DNA from: Streptosporangium oxazolinicum
GTDB lineage: Bacteria; Actinomycetota; Actinomycetes; Streptosporangiales; Streptosporangiaceae
Length of the DNA: 64,000 nt
Direction of reading: 5' to 3'
Assembly: GCF_039537505.1 (NCBI RefSeq)
Contig: NZ_BAABAQ010000009.1
Coordinates: 124,001 to 188,000, forward strand
Translations under genes and position numbers: made by a program
The notes under the pieces: model-generated
The model's input: the letters and a program-made list of their open reading frames with translations, nothing else
Told to the model about the DNA's origin: nothing
The model's database searches: none
In this document: in pieces, positions 54,941 through 63,650 of the stretch
How the letters are laid out: each line of letters opens with the position of its first letter
How positions within the stretch are numbered: position 1 is the first letter of the stretch

Positions 54941-55507
54941 CTAGGACGCGGGTGACCGGGGCAGGCCCGAGACGACCATGGCGATCAGCGTCTCGTAGCT
55001 GGTGTCCAGGTCCTCCCCGAGCCCGAACCCGCCGGCCGCCTCCAGGGAGGCGAAACCGTGCACGGCCGCGCGGACGCAGCGGGTGGCGTGGATCGCCTCC
55101 GCCCCCTCCAGGCCGTAGCCGCGCAGCACGGCGAGGATCACCTCCAGCAGGCGGGTCGCCGTGTCGACCAGGCCGGGATCGATCAGCGGATTGTCGGGGA
55201 AGACCGCGTAGCGGTGCGGGAAGTCGACCACGTAACTCCGCCAGGCGCGCATCAGGGCGGCCGTCGCCTCGTCGCGGCTCTGCCCCATGGCCGCCGTGCC
55301 GAGCCTCGCGGCCATGTCGTCCATCACCCGCAGGCCGACGAGCCTGCGCAGCTCGGGCAGGCCCCGGACGTGCTTGTAGAGGGAGGGCGCGGCCACGCCC
55401 GTACGGGCGGCCACCGCGGCCAGCGTCAGCGCGGCGGGCCCCTCCTCGTCGATCAGGGCGAGCGCCGCGTCCACCACCGCGCCGGAGGTCAGTCCGGCCC
55501 TAGGCAC
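54941..55507 (-). CDS. TetR family regulator
   Basis: The 188-residue protein has an N-terminal TetR helix-turn-helix (LTLAAVAARTGVAAPSLYKH) and a C-terminal WHG-type ligand domain. It overlaps the hydrolase gene by 8 bp, so the two form an operon. A 21-base palindrome upstream of the operon is its probable operator. Confidence 0.88.
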   Translation of the reverse strand: MPRAGLTSGAVVDAALALIDEEGPAALTLAAVAARTGVAAPSLYKHVRGLPELRRLVGLRVMDDMAARLGTAAMGQSRDEATAALMRAWRSYVVDFPHRYAVFPDNPLIDPGLVDTATRLLEVILAVLRGYGLEGAEAIHATRCVRAAVHGFASLEAAGGFGLGEDLDTSYETLIAMVVSGLPRSPAS

Positions 55508-56345
55508 GGACCGCTCCGGCCAGGAAACCCTCCAGGGTGGCGAAGGTGGCCTCGGGCATCTCGGCGTGCGGGTAGTGGCCGGCGCCCTCGATCATCCCGA
55601 CCTCGGTCGTGGCGGCGTACGGCCTCAGCAGCTCCTCCGCCAGGCGCGCCTCCGCGGCGGGGTCGGGGAAGTCGGGATCCTTCGACCCCATGACGATCAG
55701 GACGGGGCAGGTCATGCGGGGGGCGCAGTCGGTCCAGTGGCCCTCGGAGGGGGCGACCACCCCCGAGACGGCGGCCATCCTGCCGGGCTCACGCAGCGTG
55801 GCCCTCAGCGCGCGCAGGTAGCCGGAGAGGTCGGCGGGCCTGGCCGTGGGATAGAGGGAGCGGTAGTACATCCCCCACAGGAGCGGGCTGGCCATGACGA
55901 GGTCCTGCACCAGCCGCAGCATCAGACCGAGCTGTGGCCGCCCGACGAAGGGCGCCAGCATGACCACGGCGCTCACCTCGCCCTCGGCGGCGGTCGCCGT
56001 GGTCCACGCCACCGCCCCCGCGCTGGAGGAGCTGCCGACCAGGACCGCGGGGCCGCCCAGATGACGGACCAGGGCCAGCAGATCGGCGCCGATCGACCGG
56101 GGGCTGTAGTCGGGCCAGCCCGTGCTGGACTCGCCATGGCCGCGCACGTCGACCGTGGCGACCCGATAGCCCGCCTCCGCCAGCAGCGGGGCCAGGAACC
56201 GGAACACCCCGCGGGTGTCGCCCATGCCGTGCGCGCACACCACCAGGTGCCCGTCCTGCGGCCCGCCGACCTCGTATGCCAGCCGCCCGCCGGGCACCTC
56301 CAGGAACTCCGTACCCGTCACGCGCACTCCTTGGCTATCTCCCAT
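55500..56345 (-). CDS. Alpha/beta hydrolase
   Basis: The 281-residue protein has VVCAHGMGDTRGVFRFLAP, DVRGHGESSTGW, a nucleophile elbow GSSSSAG and late GAGHYPHAEMPE with the His. It is the first gene of the operon with the TetR regulator. Start ATG 56345 follows the operator closely; the ribosome site is weak. Substrate unknown. Confidence 0.86.
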   Translation of the reverse strand: MGDSQGVRVTGTEFLEVPGGRLAYEVGGPQDGHLVVCAHGMGDTRGVFRFLAPLLAEAGYRVATVDVRGHGESSTGWPDYSPRSIGADLLALVRHLGGPAVLVGSSSSAGAVAWTTATAAEGEVSAVVMLAPFVGRPQLGLMLRLVQDLVMASPLLWGMYYRSLYPTARPADLSGYLRALRATLREPGRMAAVSGVVAPSEGHWTDCAPRMTCPVLIVMGSKDPDFPDPAAEARLAEELLRPYAATTEVGMIEGAGHYPHAEMPEATFATLEGFLAGAVRA

Positions 56346-56351
56346 AGCCCA

Positions 56352-56372
56352 AAAGCTAATTGCAGTAGCTTT
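56352..56372. promoter_or_regulatory. TetR-type operator palindrome
   Basis: AAAGCTA and TAGCTTT form 7-bp inverted arms around ATTGCAG, 6 bases upstream of the hydrolase start, in the promoter of the hydrolase/TetR operon. Autoregulation by the TetR protein is inferred. Confidence 0.65.
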
Positions 56373-56470
56373 CTCTGTCAAGGCCCGCCCGCGCCATGAG
56401 CGCGATCCGAGCTCTGCCGGTACCGGCTCCATGCCAATTCCCGAAATTGGCCGTTCTTTCGGTGAACGGG

Positions 56471-57133
56471 ATGCTCGATGATGTGCTCATGATCTCTGTC
56501 AGCGCTCTCGCGGGCATCGCCGCGGTCGCCCTCGGCCTGGTGCTCACTCCCGGACCCAACATGATCTACCTGGTGTCGCGGTCGGTGACGCAGGGCCGCC
56601 TGGCCGGCATGATCTCCCTGGCGGGCGTCGCGGCTGGCTTCCTGATCTACCTGCTGGCGGCGGTGGCCGGGATCGCCGCGATCTTCGCGATGGTGCCCGC
56701 CGTGTACGTCGCTATCAAGCTCGCGGGCGCCGCGTACCTGCTGTGGCTGGCCTGGAAGACGATCCGGCCCGGCACCCAGCCGATCTTCGCGCCCGGCGCC
56801 CTTCCCGCGGACCCGCCGCGGCGGCTGTTCTCCATGGGGCTGGTCACCAACCTGCTCAACCCCAAGATCGCCATTCTGTACGTGTCGCTGCTGCCGCAGT
56901 TCGTCGATCCCGCGCGCGGTGACGTCGGCACGCAGAGCCTGCTGCTGGGCGCCACCCAGATCGTCATCGCGCTGTCGGTCAACGCGCTGATCGTGCTGAC
57001 CGCGGGCTCGGTCGCGGCCTTCCTCGGCGGGCGGCCCACCTGGATGCGCGTGCAGCGCTATCTGATGGGCGCCGTACTCGGGGGGCTCGCCCTCCGCATC
57101 GCCACCGACCGCTCGCCCGCCGTGGCCGCGTAA
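56471..57133 (+). CDS. LysE/RhtB family amino-acid exporter
   Basis: The 220-residue protein has the LysE signature LGLVLTPGPNMIYLVSRSV near 22-40, six hydrophobic helices and TNLLNPKIAILYVSLLPQF. It exports amino acids or related small molecules. ATG 56471 gives the usual lead; upstream in-frame starts lengthen it unconvincingly. Confidence 0.88.
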   Translation: MLDDVLMISVSALAGIAAVALGLVLTPGPNMIYLVSRSVTQGRLAGMISLAGVAAGFLIYLLAAVAGIAAIFAMVPAVYVAIKLAGAAYLLWLAWKTIRPGTQPIFAPGALPADPPRRLFSMGLVTNLLNPKIAILYVSLLPQFVDPARGDVGTQSLLLGATQIVIALSVNALIVLTAGSVAAFLGGRPTWMRVQRYLMGAVLGGLALRIATDRSPAVAA

Positions 57134-57140
57134 TGGCTGG

Positions 57141-57731
57141 CTACCAGTGGCGGCCCGTCGCGATGTCGTCCAGGTGCGGTGCCGACAGGTGCAGCACCTG
57201 GTAGGCGGTCCCGTCTCCCTCTCCGGAGACCTCGTGTTCCCACAGTGTGAAGCGCACCAGCTCCCAGTGCCGGGGATCGACGGCGAGGGCCGAGGAGTGC
57301 ACACCCGCCGCGCCGGCGTGCCGCCGCAGCTCGGCCAGGGCCCGCTCGACCACGGCCGCGGGGTCGAGGTCGGCGGGAATCGGGTCCGTACGGCGCGAGG
57401 CCGCACGGGGGGCCGCCGCCGATGACGGCCCCCGCTCGTAGCCGACGCCGGTCCAGTGCCGGACCACGGGCCTGCCGAAGTCTCGCACGATGTTCTGGAA
57501 GCCGCCCCCGCCCCACAGGAAGTCGTTCATGCCGGTCAGGGAGCTCCAGAGGTAGAACGGCGCGTACTGGTTGACCGTGGAGCCGCCCACGCCCCGCTCC
57601 CTGATCAGGTACGCCTTGAGCCCCAGCCCGGCGTAGCCGTCGAGCGCGTGACCTCTGGTCGCCACCCGCTCGCGGATGACCCCCATGTCGTAGTCGGCGG
57701 GCAGCCCGATCTCGTACTGCATGGCGTGCAT
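57141..57731 (-). CDS. DUF4865 family protein
   Basis: The 196-residue protein starts MHAMQYEIGLPADYDMG and has KAYLIRERGVGGSTVNQYAP, FLWGGGGFQNIVRDFGRP and WELVRFTLWEHE, all DUF4865 features. These are probably monooxygenase-like dimeric alpha-beta barrel proteins of unknown role. AGGAGG lies 9 bases before the ATG. Confidence 0.85.
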   Translation of the reverse strand: MHAMQYEIGLPADYDMGVIRERVATRGHALDGYAGLGLKAYLIRERGVGGSTVNQYAPFYLWSSLTGMNDFLWGGGGFQNIVRDFGRPVVRHWTGVGYERGPSSAAAPRAASRRTDPIPADLDPAAVVERALAELRRHAGAAGVHSSALAVDPRHWELVRFTLWEHEVSGEGDGTAYQVLHLSAPHLDDIATGRHW

Positions 57732-57766
57732 GGAAGGAGACCTCCTGTGCTTGTCGCTTGCGGGGC

Positions 57767-58138
57767 TCAGCCGTGGCTGAGGTCGATGACACAGAAGAGG
57801 TTGCCCTCGGGATCGGCGAGGACCACGAAGTCGGGGTCGTCCGGGTAGAGGTCCCAGTCGACCCGTTCGGCGCCCAGTGACACCAGCCGCTCCACCTCGG
57901 CCGCCTGCCCGGCGGCGTCGGGGGTGAACAGGTCAAGGTGCATCCGGGGGTGCTCCTGGACCGGCGTCCGCGTCACGTCGAGCGCCAGCGGGACGCCGTT
58001 CCCCTCCACGGGCTCGATCACGGTCCAGTCGTCTCCGGTCTGGCCCTCGCGGGGCGCGTAGTCCAGCGCCCGCGTCCAGAACCCGACGGCGCGCTCCATG
58101 TCGGTGACGCCCAGCACCACCTGCCCGATCCTCACCAT
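57767..58138 (-). CDS. VOC family (glyoxalase-like) protein
   Basis: The 123-residue protein follows the vicinal-oxygen-chelate pattern: IGQVVLGVTDMERAVGFWTR, RMHLDLFTPDAAGQAAEVER and FVVLADPEGNLFCVIDL. The start is ATG 58138. Function (metal-dependent small-molecule binding or conversion) is not known. A 45-bp tandem repeat lies just upstream. Confidence 0.86.
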   Translation of the reverse strand: MVRIGQVVLGVTDMERAVGFWTRALDYAPREGQTGDDWTVIEPVEGNGVPLALDVTRTPVQEHPRMHLDLFTPDAAGQAAEVERLVSLGAERVDWDLYPDDPDFVVLADPEGNLFCVIDLSHG

Positions 58139-58144
58139 GTCCCA

Positions 58145-58234
58145 ATCCTGGCAGAACCCTCCGGCGCCCCCGTACGTCTCCGCAGGACCATCCTGGCAGA
58201 ACCCTCCGGCGCCGCTGTATGTCTTCGCGGGACC
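58145..58234 (-). repeat. 45-bp tandem repeat upstream of VOC gene
   Basis: Two copies of a 45-base unit (58145-58189 and 58190-58234) differ at a few positions. In the VOC gene's frame it would encode two 15-residue units ending GAGGFCQD, but a start upstream is less convincing than ATG 58138. It may lie in the 5' untranslated region. Confidence 0.8.
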
Positions 58235-58311
58235 GCGCTCGCGGTCCCGCCGGACCACCGGGGGGAGGGGGCCGGTTCCCGCGCCGGCCTCCCTCCCCCC
58301 CGGGTCTTTCG

Positions 58312-59937
58312 TCAGAAGTCGTCGGCGGTGCGGATCCGGTCACGGATCCAGACGCCGGCCTCCTTCAGTGGCGCGGTACCGGTCCAGGGGCCGCCGGCGG
58401 CGCACGTGCCGGTCTTGAAGACCGCACCGGAACGGTTGTCGTCGGAGAAGTTCCAGTTCACCCAGCTGATCTTCTTGCTCGCCATGAGGTCGAGATAACG
58501 CTGGGACATGGTGAAGTCGTTGGCCTCCTCCCCGGCGTAGTTCTGCGTGCCGAACTCGGTGACGAACATGGGGATGCGGTCGGCCGCGCGGGACAGCGTG
58601 TTGAGGTACTCGGTGCCGTGCGAGGCCGCGTAGAAGTGGAAGGTGTACATGATGTTCGAGGCGTTGACCGGGTTGCCCGTCACCTCGGTCTCCGACGCGC
58701 CCTCCGACACCCCGAGCGAGGACCAGGCGCGGGTGCCGACCAGGACGATCCCGTCGGGGTCCTGCGCCCGGATCACCGGGATGATCTGCTCGGCGTAGCC
58801 CTTGATGGTGCTCCAGCTCACGCCGCTCGGCTCGTTGGCGATCTCGTAGAGGATGTTCGGCCTGGCGGCGTGCCGCTGGGCGATCTCGGTGAAGAAGGTC
58901 CTGGCTCGGGCGAGGTTGTAGTTGGGGTCGCCGGGGGTGAGCATGTGCCAGTCCACGATGACGTACATGCCCTGCGCGCTGACCTGCTCGATGAGCGTGT
59001 GCGCGAGATCGGTGAACATCCGCGGGTTCGTCTCGTAGCCGCCCTCCTGGACGTACGTGGACAGGCGCACGACGTCGGCCTTCCAGTCGGTCGCCAGCGC
59101 GGTCAGCGAGCCGCTCGTGACGCACTGCCGGTACCACTGCAGGCCGTGGGTGCTCATGCCGCGCAGCTGGATCTGCTTGCCGTTCTTGTTGCACAGCTTG
59201 GTGCCGCAGACCCGCAGCTGCCCGTTGGCCGCGACCGGCGTGCCACCGCCGCCGCCACCCGCCTGGGTCGTCGCCGTGACGGGCGCGCTCTTCGCCGACT
59301 CGTTGTTCGCGGCGTCGCGGGCGGTGACGGTGTAGGTGTGGGTCGTCGAGGCGGCCAGTCCCGAGATCGTGGCGTTCGTGCCGGTCACGGTGGCGACCAC
59401 GGCGGAACCCTCGTAGACCCGGTAGTCCTTGACCGTGCCGCTGTTGTCGGTCGAGGCGTTCCAGGCGAGGCCGATGGAGGAGGACGTCGTACCGGTGCCG
59501 CGCGGGGAGGACGGCACGCTCGGCGGCGTGGTGTCACCGGGGTTCTGCCCGCCGCCGCAGGGGGCGCCGTTGAGCGTGCAGTTGACCGGCGAGCCCGAGC
59601 CGGAGGTGGTGAAGCCGAAGGTGGTGCTCGCCCCGGGGGCCAGGGTGCCGTTGTAATCCCGGTTCCTGAAGGTGTAGCGGCTGCCGCTGCTGGTCATCAG
59701 GGAGTCCCAGTACGTGCCGAGGCTCGTGCCCGACGGGAGGTCGAAGGAGACCGTCCAGCCGTTCAGCGTGGCGGTCCCGGTGTTCTTGACCGTGTACTGG
59801 CCGCTGTAGCCGCTGCCCCAATCCTGCGCCTTGGTGAACGTCGCGGTGTCCGCGTGCGCGGCGGACGGGACAAGCAGGGTGAACAGTAACGTCAGCAGCC
59901 CGGTCAGCACCAGGGCTGGGGTGGTGCGCCGCATCAT
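58312..59937 (-). CDS. Secreted CBM2-Fn3-GH5 cellulase
   Basis: The 541-residue protein has a signal peptide (to AHA at about 28), a CBM2-like module (SGQYTVKNTGTATLNGWTVS), a fibronectin III domain (TPPSVPSSPRGTGTTSSS), a Gly linker and a GH5 domain with acid/base E in YEIANEPSG and nucleophile E in FVTEFGTQ. It hydrolyses beta-1,4-glucan outside the cell. Two palindromes upstream probably control it. Confidence 0.9.
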   Translation of the reverse strand: MMRRTTPALVLTGLLTLLFTLLVPSAAHADTATFTKAQDWGSGYSGQYTVKNTGTATLNGWTVSFDLPSGTSLGTYWDSLMTSSGSRYTFRNRDYNGTLAPGASTTFGFTTSGSGSPVNCTLNGAPCGGGQNPGDTTPPSVPSSPRGTGTTSSSIGLAWNASTDNSGTVKDYRVYEGSAVVATVTGTNATISGLAASTTHTYTVTARDAANNESAKSAPVTATTQAGGGGGGTPVAANGQLRVCGTKLCNKNGKQIQLRGMSTHGLQWYRQCVTSGSLTALATDWKADVVRLSTYVQEGGYETNPRMFTDLAHTLIEQVSAQGMYVIVDWHMLTPGDPNYNLARARTFFTEIAQRHAARPNILYEIANEPSGVSWSTIKGYAEQIIPVIRAQDPDGIVLVGTRAWSSLGVSEGASETEVTGNPVNASNIMYTFHFYAASHGTEYLNTLSRAADRIPMFVTEFGTQNYAGEEANDFTMSQRYLDLMASKKISWVNWNFSDDNRSGAVFKTGTCAAGGPWTGTAPLKEAGVWIRDRIRTADDF

Positions 59938-59979
59938 CGCTCCTTGCGTGGGGGGTGGTGGACACGTCGTGGCGCTTTA

Positions 59980-60093
59980 TTAGGAAAGTTTCCTAACGTG
60001 AAACGTGACGTTAGGTGGAGCGGGCGTGTCACGCAAGACCCCGATGCCCTTGCCCGCCGAAGAAAATTTAATCGTTAGGAAGCTTTACTAACG
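59980..60093 (-). promoter_or_regulatory. Two palindromic operators upstream of cellulase
   Basis: TTAGGAAAGTTTCCTAA (59980-59996) is a perfect palindrome, and an imperfect copy with arms CGTTAG/CTAACG is at 60073-60093. Both lie in the AT-rich promoter zone of the cellulase gene. The pattern (TTAGGAAA half sites) resembles sites of ROK- or LacI-type sugar regulators; the actual regulator is not in the window. Confidence 0.65.
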
Positions 60094-60289
60094 GACGTGG
60101 CCGGGGAAGGATGGCGGCACCCCGCACACGCCGCGACTCGGAGGTGGCCGCCGTGAGACGTCCGCGCACGACTCCGCCGGTCCTCGCGGCCCTGCCGCTC
60201 TCGCCCTCCGCCCCGGCCGCCCGCAGGGCCGCTGGGCGCCCGGAGGCGGCCACGCCGCCCCCTCCCCGGGCTCCCCGGGCCGGACCCCG

Positions 60290-61534
60290 TCAGCCGACCG
60301 GGCCGGGCCCCCGCCCGATCATCCGGTCTCCGAGCCTGGCGACGAGCTGGGCGCGTACGGAGGAGGGAAGGGCGCAGCCGTGCGCGACGAGGGTGTCGAG
60401 CGCGGGCAGGTCGAGGAGCACGGCCCAGTCCTGGACGTCGTCGCAGTAGGAGACGTCGAGGTGGCGGAGGTCCTTCAGCGCCTGGAGCGGGGCCAGCGCC
60501 CGCACGGGCGTGTTCCTGATCGACAGGTGCTCCAGGGTACGCAGGCCCTCGATGCCGTCCAGGCCGGTCAGCGGCGTGTGCTCCAGATCCAGCCGGGTCA
60601 GCGAGGTGAGGGCCGAGATGTCCTCGGGGACGCGGTGCAGGCGGCTGCCGGACAGGTCGAGCTCCTCCACCCCGGAGGGTGCGGCCAGGGCCGAGAGCAG
60701 GAGCGCCGGGGGCGGGAGGATCACCGGCCGGGGCTGGGCGAGCACCGGTGACCGTCCGGCGGCGGCCTCCTGCAGCACACGCCACCTGTCCACCGGCGCG
60801 CCCTGCCCGCCGAGCCGGACGTAGCCCGAGGGCAGCCACGGCGCCAGCCGCTCGGCCACGATGTCGGCGCGGTCACCGGCGCCGATGACCCCGGCCCGCA
60901 GCAGGCCGTAGTGCTCGTACGCGTGCTCGGCGGGCACGAACAGGTCCGCCATGATGTCCCCGCCCGCGATGAGGACCCCGTCGTTGCCCGAACAGAAGAT
61001 CACTCCCGCGGCGATCGTACCGAGCACCAGATGGTCCGCCGCGCTGTGGATCGCGCGGGCCCGCAGGTCACCGGCGACCGCGAGGTAGCTCTCCGAGACG
61101 TCGCCGTCGTCGAGCAGCCCCTCCACCGCCAGCCCGCCGATCACGATCAGCGGCGCCTTCACGTCGAGCCAGCCGGGAACGTACGTGTCGCCGAACCAGA
61201 TCGTGGCCCGATGCACGATCCATCCCGATTCCGTCCGCTCCGCGCCGTCGGGGAAGACCGGGGGCTTCTCGTCGGGAAACGCCAGCGACCACGCCTGCGC
61301 GAACAGCAGACCGTAGACGGGGGGCATGATGTGGTGCGGCCACTCCCCGGCCTGGGCCGGTTGACGTAACCAGGATCCGATCGGGTGCAACTCCTCCGTG
61401 ATGTCACCAAAATAGTCCAGCGCCTCCGCGCCGGCCCCGGCCCGCTGCCGGAGCACCGTCAACGCGTCACCGAGACGCTCCGCCGCCCCGGAGAAATGCT
61501 CATCCGTCAGATCCATGTCACATACCGTACTCAT
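60290..61534 (-). CDS. Leucine-rich repeat protein
   Basis: The 414-residue protein has an N-terminal globular domain of about 290 residues with no recognised family and a C-terminal LRR solenoid (GVEELDLSGSRLHRVPEDIS, LTRLDLEHTPLTGLDGIEG, LRHLDVSYCDDV). ATG 61534 or 61516 is the start. Binding of proteins is likely; LRR proteins of this size in actinomycetes are mostly uncharacterised. Confidence 0.7.
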   Translation of the reverse strand: MSTVCDMDLTDEHFSGAAERLGDALTVLRQRAGAGAEALDYFGDITEELHPIGSWLRQPAQAGEWPHHIMPPVYGLLFAQAWSLAFPDEKPPVFPDGAERTESGWIVHRATIWFGDTYVPGWLDVKAPLIVIGGLAVEGLLDDGDVSESYLAVAGDLRARAIHSAADHLVLGTIAAGVIFCSGNDGVLIAGGDIMADLFVPAEHAYEHYGLLRAGVIGAGDRADIVAERLAPWLPSGYVRLGGQGAPVDRWRVLQEAAAGRSPVLAQPRPVILPPPALLLSALAAPSGVEELDLSGSRLHRVPEDISALTSLTRLDLEHTPLTGLDGIEGLRTLEHLSIRNTPVRALAPLQALKDLRHLDVSYCDDVQDWAVLLDLPALDTLVAHGCALPSSVRAQLVARLGDRMIGRGPGPVG

Positions 61535-61893
61535 CGCCACGAATTCCGAAAGCCGTTCGGATGACGCTCCCGGATGGCGGGCGTGTCGGGAAGTACCGGG
61601 TGCGACCGCGCGGCGACGAAGGGCAAAGTGGATCTTCCCCGGGACCTCGGGTACCGTGCCCGGGGTCCCTGAGCGCTCCGGCGCGGCCCGCGAACACGGA
61701 GCGAGTGTGAACATGAACACAAAACGCGCGCGGCCCCGGGCGCGGGACCGAGTGTGAACCTGAGCGCGGGCCCGAACACGGACCCGGGCACAGGCCCGAA
61801 CATGGACGTGAACATGGGCCGGGCGGCGATCGAGCACGGACCCGAGAGGGTGCCGGGCAGGGGCCGGGCACGGACCAGCGTGACATCGGAAGG
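61535..61893. other. Low-complexity intergenic stretch
   Basis: About 360 bases between the LRR gene and the MurG paralogue hold repetitive GC-rich words (GAACACGGAC, GAACATGGAC, CGGGCACGG) and no gene with support on either strand. A weak ribosome site precedes the MurG-like gene. Confidence 0.5.
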
Positions 61894-63078
61894 ATGGACA
61901 GACTTATGGAGGCCGGAAATCGCCGGACCCTGCGGTTGCTCGTCACCGGAGGCGGGACCGGTGGTCACACCTACCCCGCGCTGACCACCGTCGCGGCCCT
62001 GCGCGACCACGCCGCCGCGCGGGGGCTCGACCTGGACGTGCTCTGGGTCGGTACGGCGGCCGGCCTGGAGGCCCGCGTCGCGGCGGAGCACGGCATCCCG
62101 TTCCGCGCCATCACGGCGGGGAAGCTCAGGCGCTCGCCCAACCCGCGAGAGCTCGCGACCAACCTCGCGGACATGTTCCGGATCCCGGTCGGCGTGTTCC
62201 AGGCCTTCGGCATCGCCGCCCGCTACCGCCCCGACGTGGTGCTGTCGACCGGCGGGTACGTGTGCGTGCCGCTGGGCGTCGCCTCACGGGTGCTGGGCCG
62301 GCCGCTGGTCATGCACGAGCAGATCACCTCGCTCGGCCTGGCCAACCGCATCCTGTCGCGTTTCGCCCGGCGGATCGCGCTGACCCACCCCTCCTCGATC
62401 GAGCACCTGCCCGCGGGCGTGCGCGACCGGGCCGTCGTCACCGGCAACCCGGTCCGCCCCCACCTGCTGCGCGGCAACGTCGACGCGGGGCGGCGCCACT
62501 TCGGGCTCTCGGCAGACCTGCCGCTGGTCTACGTGACCGGCGGGGCCCAGGGGAGCCGCCAGATCAACACCATGGTCGAGGCGATCCTGCCCGAGCTGCT
62601 CTCCCGCGCGCAGGTGATCCACCAGTGCGGCCCCGGCTGGATCGCCCAGCTCACCCGCACCGCCGCGGGGCTTCCCGTGGGGTTGCGCGACCGCTACCAC
62701 CCGGTGCCCTACGTCGGCGCCGAACTGGCCGACGTGCTCGCCGCCGCCGACGTCGTGGTCTCGCGCAGCGGGGCGGGCACGGTCGCCGAGCTGACCGCGG
62801 TGGGCAAGCCGTCCGTCCTCATCCCCCTGGTGCCCTCCGCCGCCGACGAGCAGCGCCAGAACGCCCGCTACCTCGCCGAGGCGGGCGCCGCCAGCGCCCT
62901 CCTGGAGAACGGCCCCACCGCCGACCGGCTCCTGGCCGAGCTCGACGCCCTCCTGCGGGACCCGCGGGCCCGCGCCGCCATGGCCGGTGCCGCCGGTGCC
63001 CTCGGCCGCGTCGACGCCGCCGACAGCCTGGCACTGGTGCTCCTGGAGGAGGCGAGGACGGACGACAAGACCGGCTGA
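61894..63078 (+). CDS. MurG-like glycosyltransferase (GT28)
   Basis: The 394-residue protein has RLLVTGGGTGGHTYPALTTV at 14-33, VVLSTGGYVCVPLGVASRVL, VTGGAQGSRQIN and a C-terminal SRSGAGTVAELTAVGKPSVL, the MurG donor-binding pattern. It adds GlcNAc to lipid I in the housekeeping role. Standing outside a dcw cluster, it is probably a second copy with a special or natural-product role. Start 61894 or 61906. Confidence 0.82.
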   Translation: MDRLMEAGNRRTLRLLVTGGGTGGHTYPALTTVAALRDHAAARGLDLDVLWVGTAAGLEARVAAEHGIPFRAITAGKLRRSPNPRELATNLADMFRIPVGVFQAFGIAARYRPDVVLSTGGYVCVPLGVASRVLGRPLVMHEQITSLGLANRILSRFARRIALTHPSSIEHLPAGVRDRAVVTGNPVRPHLLRGNVDAGRRHFGLSADLPLVYVTGGAQGSRQINTMVEAILPELLSRAQVIHQCGPGWIAQLTRTAAGLPVGLRDRYHPVPYVGAELADVLAAADVVVSRSGAGTVAELTAVGKPSVLIPLVPSAADEQRQNARYLAEAGAASALLENGPTADRLLAELDALLRDPRARAAMAGAAGALGRVDAADSLALVLLEEARTDDKTG

Positions 63079-63103
63079 GCCCGATGCCCGGCGGGTCGGC
63101 GCC

Positions 63104-63148
63104 CGGTGTCCCGGTGTCCCGGTGTCTCGGTGTCTCGGTGTCTCGGGG
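63104..63148 (+). repeat. 9-bp tandem repeat, five copies
   Basis: CGGTGTCCC/CGGTGTCTC repeats five times directly after the MurG-like gene, in a 570-base region (63079-63650) with several other short repeated words (for example CGCGGTGGAGCC) and no supported gene. Confidence 0.75.
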
Positions 63149-63650
63149 AAAGCCGTTCGGCGGGCCGGGGGGTGACCTCCCGGCGGGTGCGGCGCTGGCC
63201 GTGAGGCGAATCGGTCCGGATTGCGACGGCCGCGACGCGAATCGGCCCGGATCGTGATGGTCGCGAGGAGGATCGGTCCGGACCGCGACGGACCCGAGGA
63301 GGTCCGGTGGAGCCGTCGCGGCGGTCCGCGGGGCCGCTCCGGCGTCCGCGCGGGGGGCGTGTCTCATGTCCGAAGGTTTACCGAACAGGCGGTGCCGGCC
63401 CGGCACCTGCCGGGGTGTGGCCTGAGTAATCTGGCGACCGCACGCGGTGAAGCGCGGTGGAGCCAAAACACCGCGCGGTGGAGCCGAGAACACCGCACCG
63501 CGAGCGTTCGTCCCGGGATTTCCAGAGAAATGTCGCGGGCGGGTGACCGTGCGGTCTCACCCGGCCGCATGCTCCCAGGCAGGCGCGTCTTTCATGGGGC
63601 TTTCCCGCCGTGGAGTTCCACGCAGACCGCCCCTGAGAGACAGGTTGGTC

